In this document: in pieces, positions 57,169 to 64,000 of the stretch
Layout: every line of letters starts with the position of its first letter
Numbering within the stretch: position 1 is the stretch's first letter
Assembly (NCBI GenBank): GCA_945882615.1
Contig: CAMCWK010000013.1
Location: 1 to 64,000 of the forward strand
DNA: 64,000 nt
Source of the DNA: Rhizobium sp. Q54
GTDB taxonomy: Bacteria; Pseudomonadota; Alphaproteobacteria; Micropepsales; Micropepsaceae
Direction: 5' to 3'
Position numbers and translations under genes: made by a program
Notes under the pieces: model-generated
Database searches by the model: none
Told to the model about the DNA's origin: nothing
Seen by the model: the letters and a program-made list of their open reading frames with translations, nothing else

Positions 57169-58884
57169 ATGCGTAATTTCCGCCTTCTGCTTTCCCTGTT
57201 CCTCGCACTCTCACTGCCGCTGGGCGCCTTCGCGCAAACCGCGCCGGGCTTCGTCAAACCGTTTGCAAAAGAGCAGATGGTGGCCGCCGCCAATCCGCTG
57301 GCCGCCGATGCGGGTCTGGAAATGCTGCGCGCCGGCGGCAGCGCGGTCGACGCCGCCATTGCGGTGCAGCTGGTATTGGGTTTGGTGGAACCGGAATCGT
57401 CGGGCATCGGCGGCGGCGCTTTCATGCTGTTGTTCGATCCCAAGACCAAAAAAACCACCAGCTTTGACGGCCGCGAAGTCGCGCCGGCCAGCGCGCGGCC
57501 CGACATGTTCCTGGACCCTGACGGCAAGGTGCGCACCAAGCCCCAGGCCATTCCCGGCGGATTGTCGGTGGGCATTCCCGGCGTCATCGCCATGCTGGAG
57601 CTGGCGCACAGCAAGCACGGCAAGCTGCCCTGGGCGCGGCTGTTCGCGCCCGCGATCAAACTGGCGGATGAGGGTTTTCCGGTCGGCCCCAAACTGGCGC
57701 GCACTATTCGCAACTTCAAACGCGGCGCCAATATGCCCGACATCAAGGCGCGCTTTTATCACGCCGACGGCACACCGCTGGAACAGGGTGAGATTTACAA
57801 GAACCCCGACTATGCCGACTCGCTGCGCAAGATCGCGAGCGGCGGCAGCAAGGCATTTTATACGGGCGAGATCGCCCAGGCGATCGTCGACAAGGTGCGC
57901 ACCGCGCCGGTCAATCAGGGCGGCATGACGCTGGCCGACCTGGCGAGCTTCAAGCCGCTGGAACGCGCGCCTGTGTGCGGGCCTTATCGAATCTGGCGCG
58001 TCTGTTCGATGGGCCCGCCCAGTTCGGGCGGCATCGCCATCGTGCAGATCCTGGGCATGCTGCAGCGTTTTCCTTCCAGCGAGCTTCAGCCCGGTACGCT
58101 GAGCGAAGTGCATCTGCGCGCCCAGGCCAGCCGGCTGGCCTATGCCGACCGCGCCCGGTTCATCGCCGATCCGGCCTTTGTGAAAGTCCCGGTGAAGGGG
58201 CTGATCGACAAGGACTATATCGCCAGCCGCGCCGCACTGATTGATCCGGCCAAGGACATGGGCACCGCCTCGGCCGGCAATCCGCCCGAAAAGCACGCGG
58301 CTTTCTCGCCGCAGCGTTCGCCCGCCAATCACGGCACCAGCCACATGACCCTGGTGGACAAGACCGGCCAGGTGGTCGCCATGACCACCTCGGTGGAGTC
58401 GGTGTTCGGCGCCAACATCATGGTCCGGGGCTTCTTCCTCAACAACACGCTGACCGATTTCTCGCTCAATCCGGTGCTGGACGGCTTGCCGGTGGCCAAT
58501 GCGCCCGCGCCGGGCAAGCGGCCTCTCAGCGCCATGTCGCCCACCATCGTGTTCGATCAGAATGGCGACTTCCTCTTGTCGGTGGGGTCCCCGGGCGGGC
58601 CGGCCATCATCGGCTATGTCACCCAGACCGTGGTGGCCATGCTGGATGGGGGCAAGACCCCGTCCGAGGCCATAACCCTGCCCCGCCAGCTCAACCTGAA
58701 CAGCCCCACAAGGCTGGAAAAATCCGCCGTCAATGACGCCCTGGAGCCCCAGCTGAAGGCCATGGGCCATAGCGTGACCGTGGTGATGGGCGAGGGCAGC
58801 GGCCTGCATGGTATCCGCAAGGTCAAAGGCGGCTATATCGGGGGGGCGGACCCCCGCCGGGATGGGGTGGTTATTGGGGACTGA
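57169..58884 (+). CDS. ggt: Gamma-glutamyltransferase
   Basis: A 571-residue periplasmic N-terminal-nucleophile hydrolase that cleaves glutathione and other gamma-glutamyl compounds. Signal peptide: MRNFRLLLSLFLALSLPLGAFA. The large subunit has NPLAADAGLEMLRAGGSAVDAA and ESSGIGGGAF; the autoprocessing threonine is in NHGTSHMTLVD (near residue 391) and the small subunit has GANIMVRGFFLNNTLTDFS and GKRPLSAMSPTIV. Length is normal for the family. Confidence 0.95.
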   Translation: MRNFRLLLSLFLALSLPLGAFAQTAPGFVKPFAKEQMVAAANPLAADAGLEMLRAGGSAVDAAIAVQLVLGLVEPESSGIGGGAFMLLFDPKTKKTTSFDGREVAPASARPDMFLDPDGKVRTKPQAIPGGLSVGIPGVIAMLELAHSKHGKLPWARLFAPAIKLADEGFPVGPKLARTIRNFKRGANMPDIKARFYHADGTPLEQGEIYKNPDYADSLRKIASGGSKAFYTGEIAQAIVDKVRTAPVNQGGMTLADLASFKPLERAPVCGPYRIWRVCSMGPPSSGGIAIVQILGMLQRFPSSELQPGTLSEVHLRAQASRLAYADRARFIADPAFVKVPVKGLIDKDYIASRAALIDPAKDMGTASAGNPPEKHAAFSPQRSPANHGTSHMTLVDKTGQVVAMTTSVESVFGANIMVRGFFLNNTLTDFSLNPVLDGLPVANAPAPGKRPLSAMSPTIVFDQNGDFLLSVGSPGGPAIIGYVTQTVVAMLDGGKTPSEAITLPRQLNLNSPTRLEKSAVNDALEPQLKAMGHSVTVVMGEGSGLHGIRKVKGGYIGGADPRRDGVVIGD

Positions 58885-58901
58885 GCCCGAAAACAGGCCC
58901 C

Positions 58902-58956
58902 GCTAGCGCGGCGGCGCACCGCTGTCGCTAGCCGGATTGAAATATTATTTCAATCC
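58902..58956. repeat. Two adjoining palindromes upstream of rpmH
   Basis: GCTAGCG (58902-58908) pairs with CGCTAGC (58926-58932). It is followed at once by GGATTGAAAT-ATT-ATTTCAATCC (58934-58956), a perfect 10-3-10 palindrome. The pair lies between ggt and the rpmH promoter. No T run follows, so an operator or dispersed element is more likely than a terminator. Confidence 0.6.
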
Positions 58957-58973
58957 AAGGGCTTAGGCCCGCG

Positions 58974-59002
58974 TTGACAGCACCGGCCCTGCCGCCTAAA
59001 AA
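58974..59002 (+). promoter_or_regulatory. Promoter of the rpmH-rnpA operon
   Basis: TTGACA at 58974-58979, 17-bp spacer, TAAAAA at 58997-59002. This is the best sigma-70-type match in the window and lies 47 bp upstream of rpmH. Confidence 0.7.
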
Positions 59003-59049
59003 CCCCGCTCTTTGCCAGCCCAACTGGGTCTTTTCGGAGCCTGACGACC

Positions 59050-59184
59050 ATGAAGCGCACCTATCAGCCGAGCAAACTCGTGCGCAAGCGCCGCCATGGC
59101 TTTCGTTCGCGCATGGCGACCGCCGGTGGCCGCAAGATCCTGAACCGCCGCCGCTCCAGCGGCCGCAAGAAGCTCTCGGCCTGA
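59050..59184 (+). CDS. rpmH: Ribosomal protein L34
   Basis: A 44-residue basic protein, [20 protein letters not shown]..., ending GRKKLSA: a full-length, typical L34 of the large ribosomal subunit. It is the first gene of the conserved rpmH-rnpA-yidD-yidC block, driven by the promoter at 58974. Confidence 0.97.
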   Translation: MKRTYQPSKLVRKRRHGFRSRMATAGGRKILNRRRSSGRKKLSA

Positions 59185-59213
59185 GCATAGGCGCCCCAGG
59201 GACGCCTCTCTTC

Positions 59214-59576
59214 GTGGACAGACTTAAGAAGCGTGCTGACTTTCTAAGAGCAGCGCGGGGAATCCGCCGCGTCGAAGGCGCCATCACCCTGGAAACCTGC
59301 GCCACGCCACCGGACGAAACCGCACCGCAAAAGCTGCGCATCGGCTTCACCGCCAGCAAGAAGATCGGCAATGCCGTGGCGCGCAACCGCGCCAAGCGCC
59401 GTCTTCGCGCCGCCGCGCACGAACTGCTGCCCCTTTTGGGACGGCAGGGGCATGACTATGTTTTGGTCGCGCGCGGCACCACGGTGGCGCGCCCTTTTGC
59501 GGCCCTTTTGTCCGATATCACTTCGGCCCTGAGATCGGCGCATCGCAAGCTGGACGCCAAAGCGGGAGAGGGTTGA
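59214..59576 (+). CDS. rnpA: Ribonuclease P protein component
   Basis: A 120-residue basic protein that helps the RNase P RNA mature tRNA 5' ends. The signature is [26 protein letters not shown], preceded by [13 protein letters not shown]. The start is GTG 59214 ([10 protein letters not shown]); no ATG is available and the frame upstream overlaps rpmH. Confidence 0.94.
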   Translation: MDRLKKRADFLRAARGIRRVEGAITLETCATPPDETAPQKLRIGFTASKKIGNAVARNRAKRRLRAAAHELLPLLGRQGHDYVLVARGTTVARPFAALLSDITSALRSAHRKLDAKAGEG

Positions 59577-59580
59577 AGCC

Positions 59581-59823
59581 ATGCGCAAGATCATGATCGC
59601 GCTTTTGTCGGCGCCCATCCGCTTCTATCGCGCCTTCCTCTCGCCGCTGCTGCCCCGGTCCTGCCGTTTCACCCCCAGCTGCTCGGCCTATGCCCTGGAA
59701 GCGCTTCAGATTCACGGTCCCGTCAAAGGACTGTGGCTGACTGTCCGGCGGCTGTTGCGCTGCCATCCGATTTCCTGGCTCGGCGGTTCGTCGGGCTTTG
59801 ATCCTGTTCCCCACAAACACTAG
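59581..59823 (+). CDS. yidD: Membrane protein insertion efficiency factor YidD
   Basis: An 80-residue membrane-associated protein assisting YidC. The diagnostic block is [22 protein letters not shown] followed by [14 protein letters not shown] and [10 protein letters not shown]. It lies 4 bp after rnpA and 17 bp before yidC. Confidence 0.95.
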   Translation: MRKIMIALLSAPIRFYRAFLSPLLPRSCRFTPSCSAYALEALQIHGPVKGLWLTVRRLLRCHPISWLGGSSGFDPVPHKH

Positions 59824-59840
59824 GCGTTTCGAAGGTCGTC

Positions 59841-61625
59841 ATGAACAACAACAAGAATGTCCTTCTCGCCATCGCGCTTTCGGCCGCCGTGCTGTTCCTG
59901 TGGCAGTATTTCGTCGCCACGCCGTCGATGCAGGCCGAACAGGCGCGCCAGACCGAGCTGGCCAAGCAGGTCAAGCCCAAGCCCGCGCCCGCTGGTACGA
60001 CGACCAACGCGGCGGCGCCGGGATTGCCCGGCGTCTCGACCGGAGCAACCCGCATGGCCTTGCCGGCCGCGCTGAAAGTCGGCGGCGCGCGCGTCGACAT
60101 CGACACCCCGATGGTGGACGGCTCGATCCTCTTGAAGGGCGCGCGCATCGATCATCTGCGCCTGAAAAAATACCACGACACGGTCGATCCCAAGAGCCCG
60201 GAGATCGTGCTCTTGGCGCCCAAGAGCACGGACTATCCCTATTACGCAGAGTTCGGCTGGGTCGGCGGAAATGACATGCCCGGCGAGAACAGCAACTGGG
60301 TCCAGACCGGCGGCAAGGTTCTGAGCCCCGGAAATCCGGTCACCCTGAGCTGGGACAATGGCAAGGGCCTCACCTTCACCCGCGTCATTTCCATCGACGA
60401 CAAGTACATGTTCTCGATAGCCGACAGCGTTGCCAACAAGACCGGCGCGGCGGTGAACCTTTATCCTTACGGCTATGTCGCGCGCCAGAACCGTCCGGCG
60501 GGGGTGGACTTCTTCATCCTGCATGAAGGCTTTGTCGGCGTCGCCAACGGCGCCCAGCAGAATGCGAAATACACCGCCCCTGCGCAGACCTTTTCCTCGA
60601 CCGGCGGCTGGGTCGGCATCACCGACAAATACTGGATGGCCGCGGTCATCCCGCCCCAGGGCGAGAATTTCAACGGCCAATATCTGGGCACCAAGACCGC
60701 CAGCGGCGCCGACGCCTATCAGGCCAATTACCGGCTGAACCAGCGCGTCATCGCGCCGGGCTCCTCCGTCACCGTCACCCATCGCATGTTCGCCGGCGCC
60801 AAGGTGGTCGATATCCTGCAGCATTATCAGGACACCCAGAACATCCCGAAGTTCGACTATGCGGTGGACTGGGGCTGGTTCTGGTTCCTCACCCGGCCCT
60901 TCTTCATGATGCTGGATTTCTTCAACAAGCTGCTGGGCAATTTCGGCCTCGCCATCCTGGCGCTGACCGTGGTGGTCAAGATTCTCTTCTTCCCGCTGGC
61001 CAGCGCCTCCTACCGCGCCATGGGCAAGATGAAGAAGCTCCAGCCGCAGATGGAGGAGATCAAGAAGTCCCACAAGGACGACCCACAGAAGATGCAGCAG
61101 GCGATGATGGACCTTTACCGCAAGGAAAAGGCCAATCCGATTTCAGGCTGCCTGCCGATCCTTCTGACCATTCCGGTGTTCTTCGCGCTCTACAAGGTTC
61201 TGTTCGTCACCATCGAAATGCGCCACGCGCCTTTCTATGGCTGGGTTCGCGACCTGTCGGCCCAGGACCCGACTTCGATCCTCAACCTGTTCGGCCTGTT
61301 GCCGTACAATCCCCATGCCTACATCCCCGCGGTGATCAGCTTTGTCTCCATCGGCGCCTGGCCGATCATCTATGGCGTCACCCAGTGGATGCAGACCAAG
61401 CTCAATCCGCCGCCGCCCGATCCCATCCAGGCGCGGATGTTCGCGCTGATGCCGGTCATCTTCACCTTCATGTTCGCCACCTTCCCGGTGGGCCTGGTGA
61501 TCTATTACGCTTGGAACAACCTGCTGTCGGTGGCGCAGCAATGGTACATCATGAAGCGCGAAGGCGCCGATGTGAGCTTCTTCGACAAGAAGAAGACACC
61601 CAAGATCAAAGCGGCGAATGACTGA
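59841..61625 (+). CDS. yidC: Membrane protein insertase YidC
   Basis: A 594-residue inner-membrane insertase. An N-terminal helix (NVLLAIALSAAVLFLWQYFVA) is followed by a large periplasmic domain to about residue 345, then five membrane segments. The conserved cytoplasmic loop MKKLQPQMEEIKKSHKDDPQKMQQAMMDLYRKEKANP and the GCLPILLTIPVFFALYKVLF segment confirm the family. It overlaps engB by 8 bp. Confidence 0.97.
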   Translation: MNNNKNVLLAIALSAAVLFLWQYFVATPSMQAEQARQTELAKQVKPKPAPAGTTTNAAAPGLPGVSTGATRMALPAALKVGGARVDIDTPMVDGSILLKGARIDHLRLKKYHDTVDPKSPEIVLLAPKSTDYPYYAEFGWVGGNDMPGENSNWVQTGGKVLSPGNPVTLSWDNGKGLTFTRVISIDDKYMFSIADSVANKTGAAVNLYPYGYVARQNRPAGVDFFILHEGFVGVANGAQQNAKYTAPAQTFSSTGGWVGITDKYWMAAVIPPQGENFNGQYLGTKTASGADAYQANYRLNQRVIAPGSSVTVTHRMFAGAKVVDILQHYQDTQNIPKFDYAVDWGWFWFLTRPFFMMLDFFNKLLGNFGLAILALTVVVKILFFPLASASYRAMGKMKKLQPQMEEIKKSHKDDPQKMQQAMMDLYRKEKANPISGCLPILLTIPVFFALYKVLFVTIEMRHAPFYGWVRDLSAQDPTSILNLFGLLPYNPHAYIPAVISFVSIGAWPIIYGVTQWMQTKLNPPPPDPIQARMFALMPVIFTFMFATFPVGLVIYYAWNNLLSVAQQWYIMKREGADVSFFDKKKTPKIKAAND

Positions 61626-62247
61626 GGCAGACAGCCCGGAAGAAGCCGCCCGCAAGCTGTTCGCGGGACCGTGCGATTTCATCTGGGGCTCGACCAGCGC
61701 CGAGCAGTTGCCGCCGGAAAAGCTCAATGAAGTGGCTTTCGTCGGCCGCTCCAATGCCGGCAAGTCCAGCCTGGTCAACGCCCTGACCGGGCGCAAGGCC
61801 CTGGCGCGGGTGTCGCAGACGCCGGGCGCCACCCGCCAGATCAACTTCTTCAACCTGGCCGACCGGCTGATGCTGGTGGACCTGCCCGGTTATGGCTTTG
61901 CCAAGCGCTCCAAGACCGAATCCGACGCCTGGCAGGAGATGATCTTTTCCTACCTGCGCCGCCGCTCCCGGCTTCGCCGTGTCCTGCTGCTGATCGACGC
62001 GCGGCGCGGGGTGATGGACAGCGACGAGATGGTGATGAACCTCTTGGACCAGACCGCCGTCTCCTATGGACTGGTGCTGACCAAGGGCGACGAGCTCAAG
62101 CCTTCCGAACAGGCACCGGCGCTGGAAGCGGCGCGCGCCGCGGCCGCCAAGCACACCGCCGCGCTGGCCGAGGTTCAGTTAACCTCTTCCTTCAAGGGTG
62201 AGGGCATAGCCGCCCTGCGCACCCATCTCGCGTCATTTGCCCAATAA
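61618..62247 (+). CDS. engB: Ribosome biogenesis GTPase EngB/YihA
   Basis: A 209-residue GTPase needed for assembly of the large ribosomal subunit. G1 is GRSNAGKSSLVNAL, G3 is DLPGYGFA, G4 is TKGDEL and G5 is TSSFKGEG; the GATRQINFF switch I region is present. Translationally coupled to yidC. Confidence 0.95.
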   Translation: MTEADSPEEAARKLFAGPCDFIWGSTSAEQLPPEKLNEVAFVGRSNAGKSSLVNALTGRKALARVSQTPGATRQINFFNLADRLMLVDLPGYGFAKRSKTESDAWQEMIFSYLRRRSRLRRVLLLIDARRGVMDSDEMVMNLLDQTAVSYGLVLTKGDELKPSEQAPALEAARAAAAKHTAALAEVQLTSSFKGEGIAALRTHLASFAQ

Positions 62248-62305
62248 GCCGTAGAAACGCCGGATTTCCCGCGCTATAACGCGCCGCTTTCAAGCGGGCG
62301 ACGCC

Positions 62306-63235
62306 ATGGCCGGTTCCTCCGACGACACGCCTGAAGACCGCACCCTCAGGACCCTGGCGCGCTGGCGCCAGACGGGCCGGGTGCTGGTCGAGGCGTTGCC
62401 CTACATTCTCAAATACGACCAGAAGACCATCGTGGTGAAGTATGGCGGCAACGCCATGACCGGCAGCGGCACCGACGACTTCGCCCAGGACATCGTGCTG
62501 ATGAAACAGACCGGCATCGATCCGGTGGTGGTGCATGGCGGCGGCCCCCAGATCGGGGCGATGCTCAAGCGGCTGAACATCAACTCGACCTTCATCGACG
62601 GGTTGCGCGTCACCGACCAGGCGGCGGTGGAAATCGTCGAGATGGTGCTGACCGGCTCGATCAACAAGCAGATCGTCACCGGCATCAATGCCGCGGGCGG
62701 CCGCGCCGTCGGCCTGTCGGGCAAGGACGGCAATCTGGTGATCGCGCGCAAGGTGGCGATGACCCAGACCGATCCCAAGACCGGCGAGAAGGTGGCGGTG
62801 GACATGGGCTTTGTCGGCGAGCCCGACACGGTCAATCCCGAAGTGCTGCACTCCATCATGAAGTCCGAAACCATTCCCGTGATCGCGCCCATCGGCGTGG
62901 GCCGCAAGGGTGAGACCTTCAACATCAATGCCGACACGGTGGCGGGCGCGGTCTCCTGCGCGCTGAAAGCCGAGCGCCTGATCCTGCTCACCGATGTCGA
63001 AGGCGTGCTCGACCAGGACAAGAAGCTGATCTCCAAGCTCAGCGTCCGCGAGGCGCGCGCCCTGATCGCCAATGGCACGATTTCCGGCGGCATGATCCCC
63101 AAGATCCAGACCGCGATCGACGCGGTGGAAGGCGGCGTCAACGCCGCCGTCATCCTGGACGGGCGTATTCCCCATGTGCTGCTGCTCGAACTTTTCACCG
63201 AGCATGGCGCGGGCACGCTGATCACCCAGGAATGA
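62306..63235 (+). CDS. argB: Acetylglutamate kinase
   Basis: Phosphorylates N-acetylglutamate, the second step of arginine synthesis. The 309-residue protein has [35 protein letters not shown] and [21 protein letters not shown], typical of the arginine-sensitive long form. ATG 62306 is placed 58 bp after engB. Confidence 0.96.
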   Translation: MAGSSDDTPEDRTLRTLARWRQTGRVLVEALPYILKYDQKTIVVKYGGNAMTGSGTDDFAQDIVLMKQTGIDPVVVHGGGPQIGAMLKRLNINSTFIDGLRVTDQAAVEIVEMVLTGSINKQIVTGINAAGGRAVGLSGKDGNLVIARKVAMTQTDPKTGEKVAVDMGFVGEPDTVNPEVLHSIMKSETIPVIAPIGVGRKGETFNINADTVAGAVSCALKAERLILLTDVEGVLDQDKKLISKLSVREARALIANGTISGGMIPKIQTAIDAVEGGVNAAVILDGRIPHVLLLELFTEHGAGTLITQE

Positions 63236-64000
63236 TGCGCGCACTGGCGTTGGCGCTGCTGGCGCTGGCGGGCCTGACCGCGCCTGCCCTCTGGTCGCCG
63301 GCGCAAGCGGCGCTCACCTTGTGCAACCGCACCAGCTATATCCTCTATGCCGCGACCACCGCGATCCAGAGTCCGCGCAGCGAGACCCAGGGCTGGAGCC
63401 GCATCGCGCCCGGCGACTGTCACCTGGCCCGCAAGGAACCGCTGACCGCCGAAACCTATCTGGTGCATGCCCGCACATCGCTTGCCCATTCGGGACCGGC
63501 GCGCGCCTGGGGCGGCAATTATCCGGTCTGCGTCAAGGACGGTAATTTCTCCATCCGCCAGGGCGTCACCCAGCCCTATTGCACCGCCGACGATACCTTC
63601 GCCCTGCCTTTCGCCCCGCTGGACAATCGCGGACGCTCGGTCTGGACCATGCACTTCGACGAAACGCCGGTCATGACCATGGCCCAGGCGCAGCTGGCCG
63701 GGGTCAAGCGCCTGCTCAAGGACAATGGCTACAAGATCGCGCGTATCGACGGCGCGCCCGACAAGACCACCGGCGTGGCGCTGGCCGACTTCCGCAAGAA
63801 GATGCGGTTCAAGGAAAGCGACGGCAATGTCGAGCTGTTCAACGCCCTGGAAAATGCGGCGCGCAAGTCCATCGCACCCGCGGGCTATACCGTCTGCAAC
63901 GATGGCAAGGAGGCGCTGCTGGTGGCGCTGGCGCAGCGTGATGGCGGCAAGGCGGTGTCGCGCGGCTGGTGGACAGTGCATCCCGGGGCCTGCGCCAAGG
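63232..64000 (+). CDS. Exported DUF1036 protein, 3' end outside the window
   Basis: At least 256 residues with a Sec signal (ATG 63232 or 63235; [18 protein letters not shown]). It contains two copies of the DUF1036 pattern: [16 protein letters not shown]...RIAPGDC near residue 30 and [16 protein letters not shown]...WWTVHPGAC near the window edge. The start overlaps the argB stop. The function of DUF1036 proteins is unknown; cysteine pairs suggest disulphides. The gene continues beyond the window. Confidence 0.85.
   Translation, partial: MMRALALALLALAGLTAPALWSPAQAALTLCNRTSYILYAATTAIQSPRSETQGWSRIAPGDCHLARKEPLTAETYLVHARTSLAHSGPARAWGGNYPVCVKDGNFSIRQGVTQPYCTADDTFALPFAPLDNRGRSVWTMHFDETPVMTMAQAQLAGVKRLLKDNGYKIARIDGAPDKTTGVALADFRKKMRFKESDGNVELFNALENAARKSIAPAGYTVCNDGKEALLVALAQRDGGKAVSRGWWTVHPGACAK

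Noticed and set aside
58885-59049. Possible replication origin beside rpmH
   Set aside because: rpmH is next to dnaA/oriC in some bacteria, but here there is no dnaA and no cluster of DnaA boxes; the palindromes alone are not enough.

Overview
The window is chromosomal DNA of a GC-rich Gram-negative bacterium, almost certainly an alphaproteobacterium. The evidence is the imuA-imuB-dnaE2 mutagenesis operon under an alphaproteobacterial-type LexA box (GAAC-N7-GAAC), many Tat and Sec signal peptides, a YfiR-type periplasmic protein, and the rpmH-rnpA-yidD-yidC-engB-argB order. A Rhizomicrobium/Micropepsaceae-like or Caulobacterales-like host is a guess only. There are no rRNA genes, CRISPR arrays, transposases, integrases or phage genes; one tRNA is present.

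Layout. 1-3377 (-): 5' part of gltB (glutamate synthase large subunit). 3598-9015 (+): imuA-imuB-dnaE2 SOS operon. 9032-9886: short export-type lipoprotein and a YkgJ-type cysteine-cluster protein. 10164-14026 (+): lactate permease and malate synthase G. 14121-15858 (-): leuD-leuB. 15971-23093: a sugar-acid region with an ACS-type MFS transporter, an exported amidohydrolase, an exported beta-propeller protein, an exported galactonate-dehydratase-like enolase, then dgoK-dgoA. 23171-25415 (-): yfiR, CHASE8-like histidine kinase and single-domain response regulator, overlapping by 4 bp at each junction. 25594-29399 (-): M3 peptidase, lytic transglycosylase, MlaC-like protein. 29692-32586 (+): CHRD protein and a PQQ dehydrogenase with an N-terminal cytochrome c. 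32727-34369 (+): DUF47 protein and Pit phosphate transporter. 34440-34905: frameshifted NUDIX gene. 34902-42901 (-): a complete oligopeptide-type ABC importer flanked on both sides by M81 (MlrC-like) metallopeptidases. 43029-49718: membrane protein, class III aminotransferase with a divergent Lrp/AsnC regulator, serine hydrolase, dienelactone hydrolase, SPFH protein, glycosyltransferase. 49789-55454 (+): exported FG-GAP protein, two tandem exported ceramidase-like paralogues, exported TIM-barrel isomerase. 55594-55670 (-): tRNA-Arg(ACG). 55943-58884 (+): orphan lipoprotein and gamma-glutamyltransferase. 59050-64000 (+): rpmH-rnpA-yidD-yidC-engB-argB and a truncated DUF1036 gene.

How the parts may work together. 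The accessory content is dominated by exported hydrolases and matching uptake systems, as expected of a heterotroph scavenging polymers and peptides. The best candidate for a little-described system is the M81-ABC-M81 operon, possibly linked to the nearby Lrp/aminotransferase pair: uptake of a peptide-like compound followed by cytoplasmic cleavage by two different M81 enzymes. Other notable points are a YfiR/CHASE8 module wired to a histidine kinase rather than a diguanylate cyclase, a Tat-type signal on a galactonate-dehydratase-like enolase, a duplicated ceramidase-like gene whose leader was duplicated with it, and two tandem minus-strand terminators (18909-19017) with no recognised gene upstream.
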